Origin: Pseudomonadota bacterium
GTDB lineage: Bacteria > Pseudomonadota > Gammaproteobacteria > Acidiferrobacterales > Acidiferrobacteraceae
Reading direction: 5' to 3'
Assembly: GCA_021784755.1 (NCBI GenBank)
Contig: JAJYHM010000052.1
Location: 1 to 37,362 of the forward strand
Length of the DNA stretch: 37,362 bases
Notes under the pieces: generated by a model
Databases searched by the model: none
What the model saw: the letters and a program-made list of their open reading frames with translations, nothing else
Told to the model about the DNA's origin: nothing
Translations under genes and position numbers: made by a program
Shown: in pieces, positions 7,728-17,619 of the stretch
How positions within the stretch are numbered: the first letter of the stretch is position 1
Layout of the letters: the number at the start of each line of letters is the position of its first letter

Positions 7728-9170
7728 TCAATCGATGGGTCCGAAATCGCCAGCGCGCACGATTTTCAGGGTGTTCGTACCGCCGGGTTTCGCAAGCGGC
7801 TCGCCGATGCTCAGGATGACGAGATCGCCGTCCCGAACCGCGCCACGCCGACGCAATTCGTCTATGGCTTCCGCCATGATACGCGCGGGATCCGCGGACG
7901 TCAGGGAAAATCCCACGGGATAGACGCCACGATAGAGGGTCACCTTTCTACGGGTTTCCACATGCGGCGTCAAGGCGTATATGGGCACGGCCGAGCTGAT
8001 GCGCGACATCCAAAGAGGCGTGGACCCGGATTCGGTGAGGGCCGCTATGGCCCGCACCGGCAGGTGATTCGCGCTGTACATAACAGCCATCGCGATCGCC
8101 TCGTCGACCCGCTCGAAATGACTGGACATGCGGTGCATGGAAAACACCGCCTCATCCTCCTTCTCGGCCTCCCGGCAGACGCGGTCCATAGCCGCGACGG
8201 CGGCCACCGGATGCTTGCCAGTGGCGGTTTCGGCCGACAACATGACTGCGTCGGTTCCGTCCAGGACGGCGTTGGCCACGTCGGACACCTCGGCACGCGT
8301 CGGAATCGCGTTTTCGATCATCGATTCCATCATCTGGGTGGCTGTAATGACCACCCGATTCATCTTGCGCGCCAAGCGGATGATACGCTTCTGAACGGGC
8401 GGCAAGGCCGCATCGCCTATCTCAACGCCGAGATCGCCGCGCGCGATCATGACGGCATCCGACACGCGGATGATCTCCTCAACCGCCTCAACCGCCTCTG
8501 CGCGCTCGATCTTGGCGACGATCCCGCCCGTGCCGCCCGCGGCACGCAGCAGCGCACGAGCCTCTTCAATATCTTTGGCGTTGCGCGGGAAAGAGATCGC
8601 GACATAGTCAGCCTGGATCTGCGCCGCCCACTTGATGTCCTCCCGATCCTTGTCGGTCAGCGCGTGGGCCGACAGACCGCCGCCTTGACGGTTCACGCCC
8701 TTGTTGTCGGACAGCTCCCCTCCGACCACGACGCGGCAGACGATCTCGCCACCAATCACTTCATCAACCCAGAGGACGATACGTCCATCGTCCAGAAGGA
8801 GCGTAGCTCCCCGCGAGACATCCTTGGGAAGCGCCTTGTAGGTGAGTCCCACACGCGTCACATCGCCCGCGTCCAAAGGCATGTCCGCATCGATCACGAA
8901 GCGCTGCCCTTCCTCGAGCTGCACGCGCTTGCCTTTGAAACGCCCGATGCGGATCTTCGGGCCCTGCATGTCGGCGATGACACCAATCTGACGCCCGTGG
9001 GCCTGCGCCCGGTCGCGGACGAACTCGACGCGCCGCCTGTGGACCTCCGGAAGATCGTGTGAAAAATTGAGACGCACGACATCCACGCCGGCCTCGATCA
9101 GTTTATCGAGGACCTTGGGATCGTCCGTGGCAGGACCAAGTGTTGCTACGATCTTTGTTCTGCGCTGCAT
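7728..9170 (-). CDS. pyk: Pyruvate kinase
   Basis: A 480-aa pyruvate kinase converting phosphoenolpyruvate and ADP to pyruvate and ATP. It shows the family features MQRRTKIVATLGPAT and VVRLNFSHD at the N-terminus, ADMQGPKIRIG, the catalytic lysine in IVAKIERAEAVEA, the metal and substrate segment VMIARGDLGVEIG, and VITATQMMESMI with PTRAEVSDVANAV. Length is normal. It sits in the Calvin operon between pgk and fba, where it would draw fixed carbon to pyruvate. A 9-bp perfect hairpin lies just upstream of its start (9181-9206), which leaves only a weak GAG as ribosome site, so translation may be tuned there. A 463-aa open frame opposite it (7671-9062) is a shadow. Confidence 0.96.
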   Translation of the reverse strand: MQRRTKIVATLGPATDDPKVLDKLIEAGVDVVRLNFSHDLPEVHRRRVEFVRDRAQAHGRQIGVIADMQGPKIRIGRFKGKRVQLEEGQRFVIDADMPLDAGDVTRVGLTYKALPKDVSRGATLLLDDGRIVLWVDEVIGGEIVCRVVVGGELSDNKGVNRQGGGLSAHALTDKDREDIKWAAQIQADYVAISFPRNAKDIEEARALLRAAGGTGGIVAKIERAEAVEAVEEIIRVSDAVMIARGDLGVEIGDAALPPVQKRIIRLARKMNRVVITATQMMESMIENAIPTRAEVSDVANAVLDGTDAVMLSAETATGKHPVAAVAAMDRVCREAEKEDEAVFSMHRMSSHFERVDEAIAMAVMYSANHLPVRAIAALTESGSTPLWMSRISSAVPIYALTPHVETRRKVTLYRGVYPVGFSLTSADPARIMAEAIDELRRRGAVRDGDLVILSIGEPLAKPGGTNTLKIVRAGDFGPID

Positions 9171-9180
9171 GACTCAAGAC

Positions 9181-9206
9181 GCGGCGACGCTGTTCGCCGT
9201 CGCCGC
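9181..9206 (-). promoter_or_regulatory. Hairpin in the pgk-pyk gap, next to the pyk start
   Basis: GCGGCGACG (9181-9189) pairs perfectly with CGTCGCCGC (9198-9206) across an 8-base loop. On the transcript it ends 10 bases before the pyk ATG and lies inside the 113-base pgk-pyk gap, the largest gap within the operon. No T-run follows, so it is not a terminator; an mRNA-processing or translation-control structure is the inference. Confidence 0.45.
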
Positions 9207-9283
9207 CCCGAAACGCTTGCCCTTCATCACCGCTACCTTGCTCCCCTGCCTGTCGCAGACCGTGTCACGCCTAGGATGTCGCC

Positions 9284-10468
9284 TCAAGATCCGGCGCCCC
9301 GCTCTTCTAGTATCGCGACGGCTGGCAGCGCCTTACCCTCAAGGAACTCGAGGAAAGCGCCGCCGCCCGTCGATATATAACTAATCTTGTCGGCAACCCC
9401 GTACTTGGCGACCGCCGCCAGCGTATCGCCGCCGCCGGCGATCGAAAACGCCTCGCTCTCCGCTATGGCCTGAGCCAAGGCGCGGGTTCCATCCCCGAAC
9501 TGATCGAACTCGAAGACGCCGACGGGCCCGTTCCAGACTATGGTGCCCGCCTTCCTCAAGGTATCGGCGAAAAGCGCAACGGTCTTGGGGCCCACATCAA
9601 AAATCATGTCGTCCGCCACCACGTCCTTGGCGTCCTTCAGGGTCGCCTTGGCGTCAGGTGCAAACTCCTTGCCGCAGACCGCGTCCACCGGGATCGGGAT
9701 CGACGCCCCGCGGGCATTGGTCTCGTGTATGAGACGCTTGGCCGTATCGATCAGATCCGGCTCGGACAGCGACTTGCCAATCGGCAGACCCGCGGCCGCC
9801 ATGAAGGTGTTGGCGATGCCCCCGCCCACGATCAATTGGTCGACGCGCTTCGACAGGCTCTCCAGAACTACGAGCTTGGTCGAGACTTTAGAGCCGCCCA
9901 CGATCGCGACCATGGGCCGCTTGGGGTTGTGGAGGGCGCGCCCCAGGGCGTCGAGTTCCGCGGCCAGCAAGGGGCCGGCGCAGGCGATAGGCGCGTACTT
10001 CGCCACCCCGTGCGTCGAGGCCTGGGCGCGATGCGCGGTACCGAAGGCATCCATGACGAACACGTCGCAGAGGGCCGCCATCTTGCGTGCCAAATCGTCG
10101 TTGTTCTTCTTCTCTCCCTTGTTGAAGCGGACGTTTTCGCAGAGCACCACGTCCCCGTCCTTCATCCCGGGCACACCGTTCAGCCAGTCAGCAACAAGCC
10201 GCACGGGCTTACCGAGGAGTTTGCCCAGATGGTGAGCCACCGGCGCAAGCGAGTACTTGTCATCGGGCACACCCTCCTCGGGACGGCCCAGATGCGACAT
10301 CAGCATGACCCGCCCACCCTTGCGACTGGCCTCCATAATCGTCGGGAGACTCGCGCGGATACGCGTATCGTCGCCCACCCCGCCGTCCTTCAGCGGGACG
10401 TTCAAATCCTCTCGGATCAAGACCCGCTTGCCGGCGAGGTCGAGATCGACCATCTTCCGTATCGTCAT
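9284..10468 (-). CDS. pgk: Phosphoglycerate kinase
   Basis: A 394-aa phosphoglycerate kinase that interconverts 3-phosphoglycerate and 1,3-bisphosphoglycerate with ATP. Motifs seen are [22 protein letters not shown], the [13 protein letters not shown] arginine loop, [25 protein letters not shown], the ATP-site segment GGGIANTF, and C-terminal WNGPVGVFE and [12 protein letters not shown] 10468 has GAGGG at 6 bases. It lies 18 bases after gap, and both enzymes form the reductive half of the Calvin cycle in this operon. Confidence 0.97.
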   Translation of the reverse strand: MTIRKMVDLDLAGKRVLIREDLNVPLKDGGVGDDTRIRASLPTIMEASRKGGRVMLMSHLGRPEEGVPDDKYSLAPVAHHLGKLLGKPVRLVADWLNGVPGMKDGDVVLCENVRFNKGEKKNNDDLARKMAALCDVFVMDAFGTAHRAQASTHGVAKYAPIACAGPLLAAELDALGRALHNPKRPMVAIVGGSKVSTKLVVLESLSKRVDQLIVGGGIANTFMAAAGLPIGKSLSEPDLIDTAKRLIHETNARGASIPIPVDAVCGKEFAPDAKATLKDAKDVVADDMIFDVGPKTVALFADTLRKAGTIVWNGPVGVFEFDQFGDGTRALAQAIAESEAFSIAGGGDTLAAVAKYGVADKISYISTGGGAFLEFLEGKALPAVAILEERGAGS

Positions 10469-10486
10469 ATTGGTCCCTCGACGCCT

Positions 10487-11500
10487 TTAGCGCGCCTTCA
10501 TCAAGGCCACAGTCGTGTCCAGCATGCGGTTAGAGAAACCCCACTCGTTGTCATACCACGCGAGGACTTTGACGAGAGTCCCCTCCATGACTTTCGTAAG
10601 GCTCTCTTCGTAGGTCGACGAAGCAGGATCGTGGTTGAAGTCCATCGACACGAGCGGCTTGGTGTTGTAGTTCAGGATCCCCTTCAACTCACCCTCGGAG
10701 GCCGCCTTCATGATGGCGTGGATCTCGTCCTTGGTCGTGCTGCGCGCGGCCGTGAACGTGAGATCGACGAGCGAGACATTGATGGTCGGCACACGCACCG
10801 CGAAGCCGTCGAGCTTGCCGTTCAGGTCCGGTAAGACGAGGCCCACCGCCGCCGCGGCGCCGGTCTTGGTCGGGATCATGGATTGCGTCGCCGAGCGCGC
10901 CCGGCGCAGGTCGCTATGATAGACGTCCGTCAAGACTTGGTCGTTCGTGTAAGAATGCACAGTCGTCATGAGGCCGTGCTTGATGCCGATCTTCTCGTGC
11001 AGGGGCTTTACAAGCGGTGCCAGGCAGTTCGTGGTGCAGGACGCATTGGAAATTACGGTATCGGAGGCCTTCAGTACGCCGTGGTTCACGCCATAGACGA
11101 TAGTCGCGTCCACATCCTTGCCGCCGGGGGCCGAGATGATGACCTTTTTCGCGCCGGCCTTCAGATGCGCGGAGGCCTTCTCCTTGGTCGTGAAAAAGCC
11201 CGTGCATTCATGCACGACATCGATCCCGAGATCCTTCCAAGGAAGCTGCGCCGGATCGCGGTTGGATACCACGCGAATCTTGTCGCCGTTGACGATCATG
11301 TAGTCGCCATCGACTGATACCTTGCCCTGAAAGCGGCCGTGGACAGTGTCGTACTGCGTGAGATGCGCATTGGTCTCGGCGTTTCCAAGATCGTTGATCG
11401 CGACGATCTCGATCTCCTTGTTCCGTCCCGACTCATAAAGCGCCCGCAAGACATTGCGTCCGATACGCCCATAGCCGTTGATCGCGACTCTGATTGCCAT
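10487..11500 (-). CDS. gap: Glyceraldehyde-3-phosphate dehydrogenase, type I
   Basis: A 337-aa GAPDH. It has the Rossmann motif [16 protein letters not shown] at the N-terminus and the catalytic [12 protein letters not shown] with Cys155. KAVG-like substrate residues follow in [20 protein letters not shown], and the C-terminal part ends [12 protein letters not shown]. It reduces 1,3-bisphosphoglycerate in carbon fixation or oxidises GAP in glycolysis. The ATG at 11500 is chosen with GGGAG 8 bases upstream; the longer open frame to 11554 adds non-homologous residues. The residue before the conserved YDNEW segment that sets NAD versus NADP preference cannot be assigned by eye. It lies 82 bases after tkt. 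Confidence 0.96.
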   Translation of the reverse strand: MAIRVAINGYGRIGRNVLRALYESGRNKEIEIVAINDLGNAETNAHLTQYDTVHGRFQGKVSVDGDYMIVNGDKIRVVSNRDPAQLPWKDLGIDVVHECTGFFTTKEKASAHLKAGAKKVIISAPGGKDVDATIVYGVNHGVLKASDTVISNASCTTNCLAPLVKPLHEKIGIKHGLMTTVHSYTNDQVLTDVYHSDLRRARSATQSMIPTKTGAAAAVGLVLPDLNGKLDGFAVRVPTINVSLVDLTFTAARSTTKDEIHAIMKAASEGELKGILNYNTKPLVSMDFNHDPASSTYEESLTKVMEGTLVKVLAWYDNEWGFSNRMLDTTVALMKAR

Positions 11501-11582
11501 ACCACCATCTCCCATAGAATGAAAATCGAAAAAGGCGCAGGGCGCACGCGGCATTTAGCCCCGCGGCCCCACCCTCCTAAAA

Positions 11583-13628
11583 CTATTTCAAAAGCGACAA
11601 GACGGTCTCGGTCACGCGGGCCGCTGTAAAGCCGAAATGTTGGAACAAGGCCTCGGCGGGCGCGGACTCCCCGAACCGGTCGATCCCGACCACGGCCCCG
11701 TCGAGCCCCACATACTTGCGCCAATAGCTCGTGACGCCAGCCTCGACCGCCACGCGCTTGGCGACGGCCTTAGGCAGGACGGACTCGCGGTAGGCCTCGT
11801 CCTGGGCATCGAACACCTCGGCGTTCGGCATGGACACGAGGCGCACGCGCCGCCCCTTTTCGGTAAGCGCCTTATAGGCTTCCATGGCGATGCCGACCTC
11901 GGACCCCGTGGCGATGATCAAGGCCTCGAGTGCACCGCCCTGCGCATCGGCCAATACATAGCCCCCGCGCCGGATCTGCTTCAGAGTCCCCTCGGAGCGC
12001 GCCTGGTGCACCAACTTCTGCCGCGAAAACACGAGGCAGCTTGGGCCATCGGTCCGATACATGGCCTCCTTCCAGGCCACCGCGGATTCGACCGCATCCG
12101 ACGGGCGCCAGACCGACATATTCGGGATCAGACGCAAGGTGGCCAGCTGTTCCACCGGCTGATGCGTCGGGCCGTCCTCACCTAGACCCACAGAGTCATG
12201 GGTGTAGACGAAGATCACCCGTTGCTTCATGAGGGCCGCCATGCGCAAGGCGTTGCGCGCGTACTCGGAGAACATCAGGAAGGTGGCGCCGTAAGGGACG
12301 AAGCCCTTGTGCAAGGCGATACCGTTCATGATGGCCGACATGCCGAATTCGCGCACGCCATAATAGATGTAGTTGCCGCCGGGATTCTCCGCCGAGACCC
12401 CTCGGCACCCCGACCAAATCGTGAGGTTCGAACCCGCCAGATCGGCCGATCCGCCCATGATCTCGGGCAATTTCGGCCCCAAGGCGTTCAATGTGTTCTG
12501 CGAGGCATTACGCGAAGCGATACTCGCGCCCTTGGCATTGGTCTCAGCTATGAAGGCGTCCGCCTGCGCGGCGAAGTCCTTGGGCAGTTCGCTTCGCATG
12601 CGCCGCGAGAATTCAGCGGCGAGGTCGGGGTGCGCCTTGGCGTATTTCTCGAAGCGCTGCCGCCATTCAGTCTCCGCCTTCGCGCCGCGATCCTTGGCAT
12701 CCCATCCGCGATAGATGGCTTCAGGAATTTCAAAGGGCCCGTGGGTCCAGCCGAGTCGCTCGCGGGTCGCGGCAACCTCCTTTTCGCCCAAGGCCGCCCC
12801 GTGGGACTCTTCCTTGCCCTCCTTGTTCGGCGACCCAAAGCCGATCACGGTCTGGCAGCAGATGAGCGAGGGCTTGTCGGTGACTTTGCGTGCAGCCTCT
12901 ATCGCCGCCTTCACGGCCGTGGCGTCATGGCCATCGACCCGCGGGATCACGTGCCATCCGTAGGCCTCGAAGCGCTTTGGAGTGTCGTCGGTGAACCAGC
13001 CGTGGACCTCGCCGTCGATCGAGATTCCGTTGTCGTCATAGAATCCGATCAATTTTCCGAGACCGAGGTGCCCCGCGAGTGAGCAGGCCTCGTGGGAAAT
13101 GCCTTCCATCAAGCAGCCGTCACCCATGAAAACATAGGTATGGTGGTCGACGATGTCATGCCCGGGCTTGTTGAATTGGCCTGCAAGCGCCCGTTCGGCG
13201 ATTGCCATCCCCACCGCATTGGCGAGGCCCTGACCGAGGGGACCCGTTGTGGTCTCGACGCCGGGCGTGTATCCATACTCGGGATGCCCCGGGGTCATGG
13301 ATCCCATCTGGCGGAAGCGCTTCAGCTCATCCATCGGCAGGGCGTAGCCCGTGAGATGCAACAGACTGTAGAGCAACATGGAGCCGTGACCGTTCGACAA
13401 GACGAAGCGGTCACGATCGGCCCACATTGGATTGGCGGGGTTGTGCCTCAGGTAATCGTTCCAGAGCACCTCGGCGATATCTGCCATACCCATGGGCGCG
13501 CCCGGGTGGCCGGAATTGGCTTTTTGCACGGCATCCATGCTGAGCGCGCGCACGGCATTAGCAAGTTCGCGGCGACGGGGGTCGAACTGACCCTCCGCTC
13601 TCGAGCGGCTTTCGGGTTTCACAGACAT
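11583..13628 (-). CDS. tkt: Transketolase
   Basis: A 681-aa thiamine-diphosphate enzyme moving two-carbon ketol units among sugar phosphates. It shows [18 protein letters not shown] near the N-terminus, the substrate-site HGSMLLYS, the TPP/Mg signature [17 protein letters not shown], the middle domain ADLAGSNLT and [19 protein letters not shown], and a C-terminal domain with [11 protein letters not shown]. Length is typical (about 660-680 aa). GAGG lies 7 bases before the ATG. It sits 28 bases downstream of prk in the Calvin operon and rebuilds pentose phosphates for Prk. Confidence 0.97.
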   Translation of the reverse strand: MSVKPESRSRAEGQFDPRRRELANAVRALSMDAVQKANSGHPGAPMGMADIAEVLWNDYLRHNPANPMWADRDRFVLSNGHGSMLLYSLLHLTGYALPMDELKRFRQMGSMTPGHPEYGYTPGVETTTGPLGQGLANAVGMAIAERALAGQFNKPGHDIVDHHTYVFMGDGCLMEGISHEACSLAGHLGLGKLIGFYDDNGISIDGEVHGWFTDDTPKRFEAYGWHVIPRVDGHDATAVKAAIEAARKVTDKPSLICCQTVIGFGSPNKEGKEESHGAALGEKEVAATRERLGWTHGPFEIPEAIYRGWDAKDRGAKAETEWRQRFEKYAKAHPDLAAEFSRRMRSELPKDFAAQADAFIAETNAKGASIASRNASQNTLNALGPKLPEIMGGSADLAGSNLTIWSGCRGVSAENPGGNYIYYGVREFGMSAIMNGIALHKGFVPYGATFLMFSEYARNALRMAALMKQRVIFVYTHDSVGLGEDGPTHQPVEQLATLRLIPNMSVWRPSDAVESAVAWKEAMYRTDGPSCLVFSRQKLVHQARSEGTLKQIRRGGYVLADAQGGALEALIIATGSEVGIAMEAYKALTEKGRRVRLVSMPNAEVFDAQDEAYRESVLPKAVAKRVAVEAGVTSYWRKYVGLDGAVVGIDRFGESAPAEALFQHFGFTAARVTETVLSLLK

Positions 13629-13656
13629 GATCGATCCTCGAAAAGAACAGTAATCT

Positions 13657-14580
13657 TTACTGGTAATGGCCAGACGCGGCCTTCAACAGGTGGTAGGCGA
13701 CCAGCAACTGCGTTAGCGCCAGCGGGTGCGACCGGAGCTTCTCCCCCGTCGTCCCGGTGATGTCGCCTATGCCATCGTGCCGGAGGTGGTGGTGTTCGCC
13801 CGGAATATGGCGCCACAACAGATCCTCCAGGCATTTAGCCTTCTTGTCCGAAATACTGCCGTCGATCTCGAGCCGGTCGACCGGCAAACCCATATCGCGG
13901 TCCAGTTCCATGTGGATGCCGTTGCCGCCCTGCTCCAGGACATCCGATAGATCCGGATGCGGCAAGGTCGGGCGTAGGACCAGAGACGCGTTCAGGCGGC
14001 TACCGGACTCCTCTTTGTCGGTCTCGGGCGGCCAGAAACAGATGACCATGTCCGCCCATTTCCGCTGAGGCCGGATGAAGGCCTCCGAATCCGGCTCACG
14101 CAGCTTCATCTCCTTGGCGACAGCCTCGGCCGTGTGTCCGCGCTTTTGCGTGTCGCGTCGCATCTTCCAAAGGAAACGTAGCTCCTCAGGCGGCGCGAGA
14201 TAGAGTTTGACATCATACGCGTCTCGCATTGCCTTGGTCGAGAACCCGAGCAGGCCCTCGACAATGATGAAATCCTTGGCCTCGACGTAGGTCGGTGGGT
14301 CGAAATCACCCGTGGAGTGGTTATAATGGGGCTTAAGGATAGGCTGGCCGTTCTTGAGCAGGTGCAAGTGTTGCTCAATAATGTCCATGTAGTTGCAATC
14401 CGGATGCAGGGCCGTGAGTCCCTTCTCGGCACGCTGTACGCGGTTATACTTATGATAGTCGTCAGTGCAGATGATCGTGCACCTGTCCTGCCCGATAACC
14501 TTCGCGATGCCGCTCGTAATTGTCGTCTTTCCGGCCGCCGAATCACCGACGATCCCCAACAGGATCGGTCTCTTTTGCAT
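13657..14580 (-). CDS. prk: Phosphoribulokinase
   Basis: A 307-aa phosphoribulokinase that makes ribulose-1,5-bisphosphate, the RuBisCO substrate, from ribulose-5-phosphate and ATP. It starts with the P-loop [12 protein letters not shown] (residues 9-20), followed by the substrate segment [13 protein letters not shown] and [27 protein letters not shown], and the IVEGLLGFS Walker-B-like segment. The DYHKYNR and PHYNHSTG pattern fits the cyanobacterial/chemoautotroph-like branch more than the short proteobacterial octameric type (a family-level inference). GAGGAG lies 7 bases before the ATG. It is the first gene of the operon and marks the organism as a Calvin-cycle autotroph, although RuBisCO genes are not in this window. 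Confidence 0.96.
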   Translation of the reverse strand: MQKRPILLGIVGDSAAGKTTITSGIAKVIGQDRCTIICTDDYHKYNRVQRAEKGLTALHPDCNYMDIIEQHLHLLKNGQPILKPHYNHSTGDFDPPTYVEAKDFIIVEGLLGFSTKAMRDAYDVKLYLAPPEELRFLWKMRRDTQKRGHTAEAVAKEMKLREPDSEAFIRPQRKWADMVICFWPPETDKEESGSRLNASLVLRPTLPHPDLSDVLEQGGNGIHMELDRDMGLPVDRLEIDGSISDKKAKCLEDLLWRHIPGEHHHLRHDGIGDITGTTGEKLRSHPLALTQLLVAYHLLKAASGHYQ

Positions 14581-14837
14581 CTCACTGCTCCTCGATCAGG
14601 CTAGACGGCCCAGGCAGATCCTGCCCTACCGTCCGCCCCACCCATGATGAAACATGCCTTTAATCGCGCCCAAACTTTCGGTCTACTGGCAAGAAAAATC
14701 CCCTTGGCGGTTCAATCTCCCACCAAAGGGACGCGATCTCCCGTCACCTGGCCGGGCGCAACGAACCCAACCGCGGTCAAGAGCCGCGTATTTTCCCTCA
14801 CCTGCCCCTGTTCGGCAATAGCCGCGCGCATGCGGCC
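14581..14837 (-). promoter_or_regulatory. Upstream region of the prk operon
   Basis: This 257-base gap separates the inositol-monophosphatase-family gene from prk and should hold the operon promoter. I could not find a -35/-10 pair at good spacing, and I do not see a convincing CbbR (LysR-type T-N11-A) pair. A short GCCGC-ATGCGC-GCGGC hairpin at 14821-14836 directly follows the upstream gene and may act as a weak terminator. Confidence 0.3.
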
Positions 14838-15656
14838 TCAGGCGTTATGGCTAATCCAGGCCCGCCAAGCCTCGTACAGATCAGCGGACCGCGCCGCTAC
14901 TGCGGAGGCGGGCTTCAACTCACCATAAGACAGGCGATGGCCCTCAAGAGTCGTCGCAATGCCACCGACCTCTCTCAGAATCAGGCTGCCGGCCGCGTAA
15001 TCCCACAGTTTCTGGCCTCCATGCAGATAGAGGTGGACGCGCCCGGCGGCCAGCCAGCACCAGTCGAGTGCGCATGATCCACAGTTGCGCTGCGATCCGT
15101 AGGGCGGATCCACGCCGAGGCGTCCCGCGAGCCGGGGCTTCAACCGCTTGAAATCCACGAACGCCAGGCAGCGGCGCAGGGCGGGGGGGCGCCCGGGCTC
15201 GGGCAGACGCTGGGCATTCAGCCAAGCGCCCTGGCCGCGCAGCGCCTTGAAGCACTCCGCGCGTACCGGATCATAGATCAGACCGAGGACCGGCTCACCT
15301 TCTTGCAAAAGGGCCAGGGACACGGCGAAAAAAGGCAGCCCATTGACGAAATTCGTTGTCCCATCGAGCGGATCGAGACACCAGACACCATGCGGGGACT
15401 GAAGCGCGGCATACTGCTCAGCCTCCGACATCTCCTCGCCCACCATGCCGAAATTGGGCCAGCGTATCCGGAGTTCCTCAGTAAGCCACGCCTGGACCGC
15501 AGTATCGGCCGCAGTGACAAGACTCCCGTCTTCCTTGAGTCGCGACCCACCCGCGCCGAAGCGCGGCATGATCTCGCGATGGGCGACGGTCCGAACAAGA
15601 CCTTCCAGGACCTCGAGTCCGGCATAGCTGCAAGGATCGAGGCCCTGATCGCCCAT
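14838..15656 (-). CDS. Inositol monophosphatase-family phosphatase
   Basis: A 272-aa Mg2+-dependent, lithium-sensitive-type phosphatase fold. It has the metal-site motifs GEEMSEAE (about residue 75), DPLDGTTNFVNG (about 97-108) and the C-terminal HGGQKLWDYAAG, plus an N-terminal TAADTAVQAWL. The family includes SuhB-like inositol-1-phosphatases, CysQ-like bisphosphate nucleotidases and sugar-bisphosphatases such as those used in carbon fixation; the sequence alone does not decide which. It lies 7 bases downstream of the thioredoxin-like gene and precedes the prk operon on the same strand. GGAGG lies 12 bases before this ATG and 9 before a TTG immediately upstream, so a one-codon-longer start is possible. 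Confidence 0.85.
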   Translation of the reverse strand: MGDQGLDPCSYAGLEVLEGLVRTVAHREIMPRFGAGGSRLKEDGSLVTAADTAVQAWLTEELRIRWPNFGMVGEEMSEAEQYAALQSPHGVWCLDPLDGTTNFVNGLPFFAVSLALLQEGEPVLGLIYDPVRAECFKALRGQGAWLNAQRLPEPGRPPALRRCLAFVDFKRLKPRLAGRLGVDPPYGSQRNCGSCALDWCWLAAGRVHLYLHGGQKLWDYAAGSLILREVGGIATTLEGHRLSYGELKPASAVAARSADLYEAWRAWISHNA

Positions 15657-15663
15657 CAAACGG

Positions 15664-16218
15664 TCACGCCTCCTTCCATTTGATCGAGCAGCCGATACTG
15701 GGGATCTGGTCGTGCGGGCCTACGCCGGTACGCGCTACCTGGACCATGGCTTCGAACAGATCACGCCTGGCATCCGGCGCGGGCTCCTTGCGGCTCGCAT
15801 CGAGACGGCCGCGATACTGAAGGGTCAGGTCGGCCCCATAGCCGAAGAAATCAGGCGTGCATACGGCCCCGAAACGACGCGCAACCTCCTGCGTCTCGTC
15901 GTACAGGTACGGAAACGGGAAACGATATTCCTGCGCAATGCGCTGCATATGGGCGAACGAATCTTCCGGATAGTCCTTGGGGTCGTTGGACATAATGGCG
16001 CAGCTGCCGATCCCCTCGGCGCGCAAAGCCGCCACATCACGGATGAGGCGGTCACGGATAGCCTTCACATAGGGGCAGTGATTACAAATGAACATGACAA
16101 GCAGACCACGCTCGCCGCGTACGTCGGCCAGCGTCAGGACCCGGCCGTCAGTGGCGGGAAGCGCAAAATCGGGGGCGGGCCGCCCGAAATCGCAAACCGG
16201 AGTTTCTGTGCTGACCAT
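15664..16218 (-). CDS. Thioredoxin-like (AhpC/TSA-related) protein
   Basis: A 184-aa protein with a redoxin fold. It has APDFALPATDGRVLTLAD, then LVMFICNHCPYVKAI carrying a CNHC di-cysteine site, YLYDETQEVARRFGAVCTPDFF (the cis-Pro region), and the C-terminal SIGCSIKWK characteristic of a distinct 'thioredoxin family' group. No signal peptide is evident, so a cytosolic thiol-disulfide role is likely; the redox partner is unknown. GAGG lies 4 bases before ATG 16218. It is the first gene of a two-gene unit with the phosphatase and is divergent from the PhnD-like gene. Confidence 0.85.
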   Translation of the reverse strand: MVSTETPVCDFGRPAPDFALPATDGRVLTLADVRGERGLLVMFICNHCPYVKAIRDRLIRDVAALRAEGIGSCAIMSNDPKDYPEDSFAHMQRIAQEYRFPFPYLYDETQEVARRFGAVCTPDFFGYGADLTLQYRGRLDASRKEPAPDARRDLFEAMVQVARTGVGPHDQIPSIGCSIKWKEA

Positions 16219-16331
16219 ACCGCCTCACGCATTCTGGCACACCGTGGGGTCTGCATTATGGCACACCTTGATCAACCGCTGTCTATACTTGGGGCGAGAC
16301 ATAAGTCTCAGAGCACAAGCTCGGGGGATGT

Positions 16332-17129
16332 ATGGTGACGCGAACACGCGTTGCGCTGCAATCGGCGCTATGGGCGTTGCCCCTGGTCTCAAGCCTCCAC
16401 GCGGCCCAACTGTCGCTGTCCATACAGCCCGTCTTGGGACAGCGGGCGACGCATAAGGCCTTCGCGCCGCTCGCGCACTACCTGGGGCAACTGCTTGGAC
16501 AGCCATGCCACGTTATCACAAGCCCCAATTTCCTTGCCTATTGGCAGGATATGGCTCGGCGACCGGGCCCCACCTTCGTGCTGGACGCGGCGCACTTCAC
16601 GGACTACCGGCTGCAGCATTTAGGCTACCATCTGCTCGTCAAGGAGCCGGGAACCGTCTCGTATTCTCTGGTGGTGCGTGGCTCGGAGATGGTGCTTGGG
16701 CCCTCCGCGCTCGTGGGCCTGCCCGTGGCCTCGCTCGGCATACCGAGCATGGGTGCAGCGCTCTTGAACCGCATGTTTCCGCACCCCACCCGGCGCCCCG
16801 TGATCGTGGCGGCCCACGATGCCGCCGCCGAATTTCGGCTGCTCGCCGCGCACAAAGTCGATGCGGCCATGATCCCGACTCCACTTGTCGCGCGGGCCAT
16901 GAAACGAGGCGCGGATCTCGCGGTCGTGGTCACGACACCCCCGATCCCCAACGTAGCCCTGTCCGTAGGCCCCGGCTGGTCAGCAGCCCAACGCGTACTG
17001 ATGCGGCGGGCGCTCCTGAACGCCCCGGCATCGCTCTTCAAAACGATCGGACTACAACGGTTCGTGGTAGCCAAACCCGCCGAATACCGCGGCGAGGACC
17101 ATATCCTGAAGATCTACTGGGGATACTAG
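16332..17129 (+). CDS. PhnD/SsuA-type periplasmic substrate-binding protein, orphan
   Basis: A 265-aa secreted protein with a cleavable-looking signal peptide (VALQSALWALPLVSSLHAA) and a periplasmic binding fold. It has an early IQPVLGQRATHKAFAPLAHYL segment, as in PhnD, where the ligand loop carries 'R/K-A/Y' residues, then GLPVASLGIPSMGAALLNRMF and a C-terminal ALSVGPGWSAAQRVLMRRALLNA. Proteins of this class bind phosphonates, phosphite or other oxyanions, or act as sensor input domains. No ABC permease or ATPase lies beside it, so uptake cannot be inferred. The stop codon coincides with the first base of the 44-bp inverted repeat that bounds the mobile island, so the gene lies at its edge. 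Confidence 0.75.
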   Translation: MVTRTRVALQSALWALPLVSSLHAAQLSLSIQPVLGQRATHKAFAPLAHYLGQLLGQPCHVITSPNFLAYWQDMARRPGPTFVLDAAHFTDYRLQHLGYHLLVKEPGTVSYSLVVRGSEMVLGPSALVGLPVASLGIPSMGAALLNRMFPHPTRRPVIVAAHDAAAEFRLLAAHKVDAAMIPTPLVARAMKRGADLAVVVTTPPIPNVALSVGPGWSAAQRVLMRRALLNAPASLFKTIGLQRFVVAKPAEYRGEDHILKIYWGY

Positions 17130-17172
17130 GCGGCGTTAACGATTACCAGCCCAGGCGTACTCCCCATTCAGT
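17129..17172. repeat. Left copy of the 44-bp inverted repeat
   Basis: It begins at the last base of the PhnD-like gene's stop codon. It pairs with 19103-19146 in opposite orientation, with mismatches at five positions. Confidence 0.7.
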
Positions 17173-17175
17173 CAC

Positions 17176-17607
17176 GAATGTGGGGCGGTCGATGGAGCGA
17201 TAGGGGCGAATCCAAGGCCTGTTGCCCGGCAAACGGAACGATCCCGCTACCACCGCGTGCGACAATCGGCGGTTTGTCGAAGCGGTGCCGTAGATTTCGA
17301 GAGGGACGCGCGAAGCCCCAGTGATCTCCGTGACCTTCGCTTGGGGGCAAGGCCATGGGGGAGAGACCCCTTACACCACCATCTCCATGAAGAACCAGCA
17401 TGAAGGCCTGCTCACTGCGCTGGTACCGCTTGAAGGGGGCCCGGCGGCGTAAGCGGCCATCCCGGGTCTGGGGCACCTCTAAGGTCACAGGGCCCAGCGG
17501 GGTGTCCCGGGTCTGAAGCGCCCCCCATTGCGGTAGCCCTCACGCTCTGCCGTCCGCTCGGGCGAACTCGCCCCGAGATATTCCGTCATCTGCAGCTTAC
17601 AGCAGTT
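17176..17607 (-). pseudogene. IS256-family transposase, frameshifted N-terminal fragment
   Basis: On the minus strand, MTEYLGASSPERTAEREGYRNG, then LEVPQTRDGRL, KRYQRSEQA and, in a third frame, MEMVV-stop-GVS and AKVTEITGA are consecutive blocks of the N-terminal part of IS256/mutator transposases. At least two frameshifts (near 17510 and near 17390) and an in-frame stop break it, and the DDE catalytic core is absent. About 130 bases at 17173-17310 after the last recognisable block do not match the family. Confidence 0.65.
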
Positions 17608-17619
17608 CAGATGCTTAAC

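Noticed and set aside
7671-9062. 463-codon open frame opposite pyk and another 369-codon frame at 9725-10834 opposite pgk/gap
   Set aside because: Both lie antisense to well-identified genes and show no recognisable domain.
16235-16275. TGGCACACC-TTGAT as a sigma-54 promoter
   Set aside because: The spacing between the TGGCAC and TTG elements is 3 bases, not the 5 needed.
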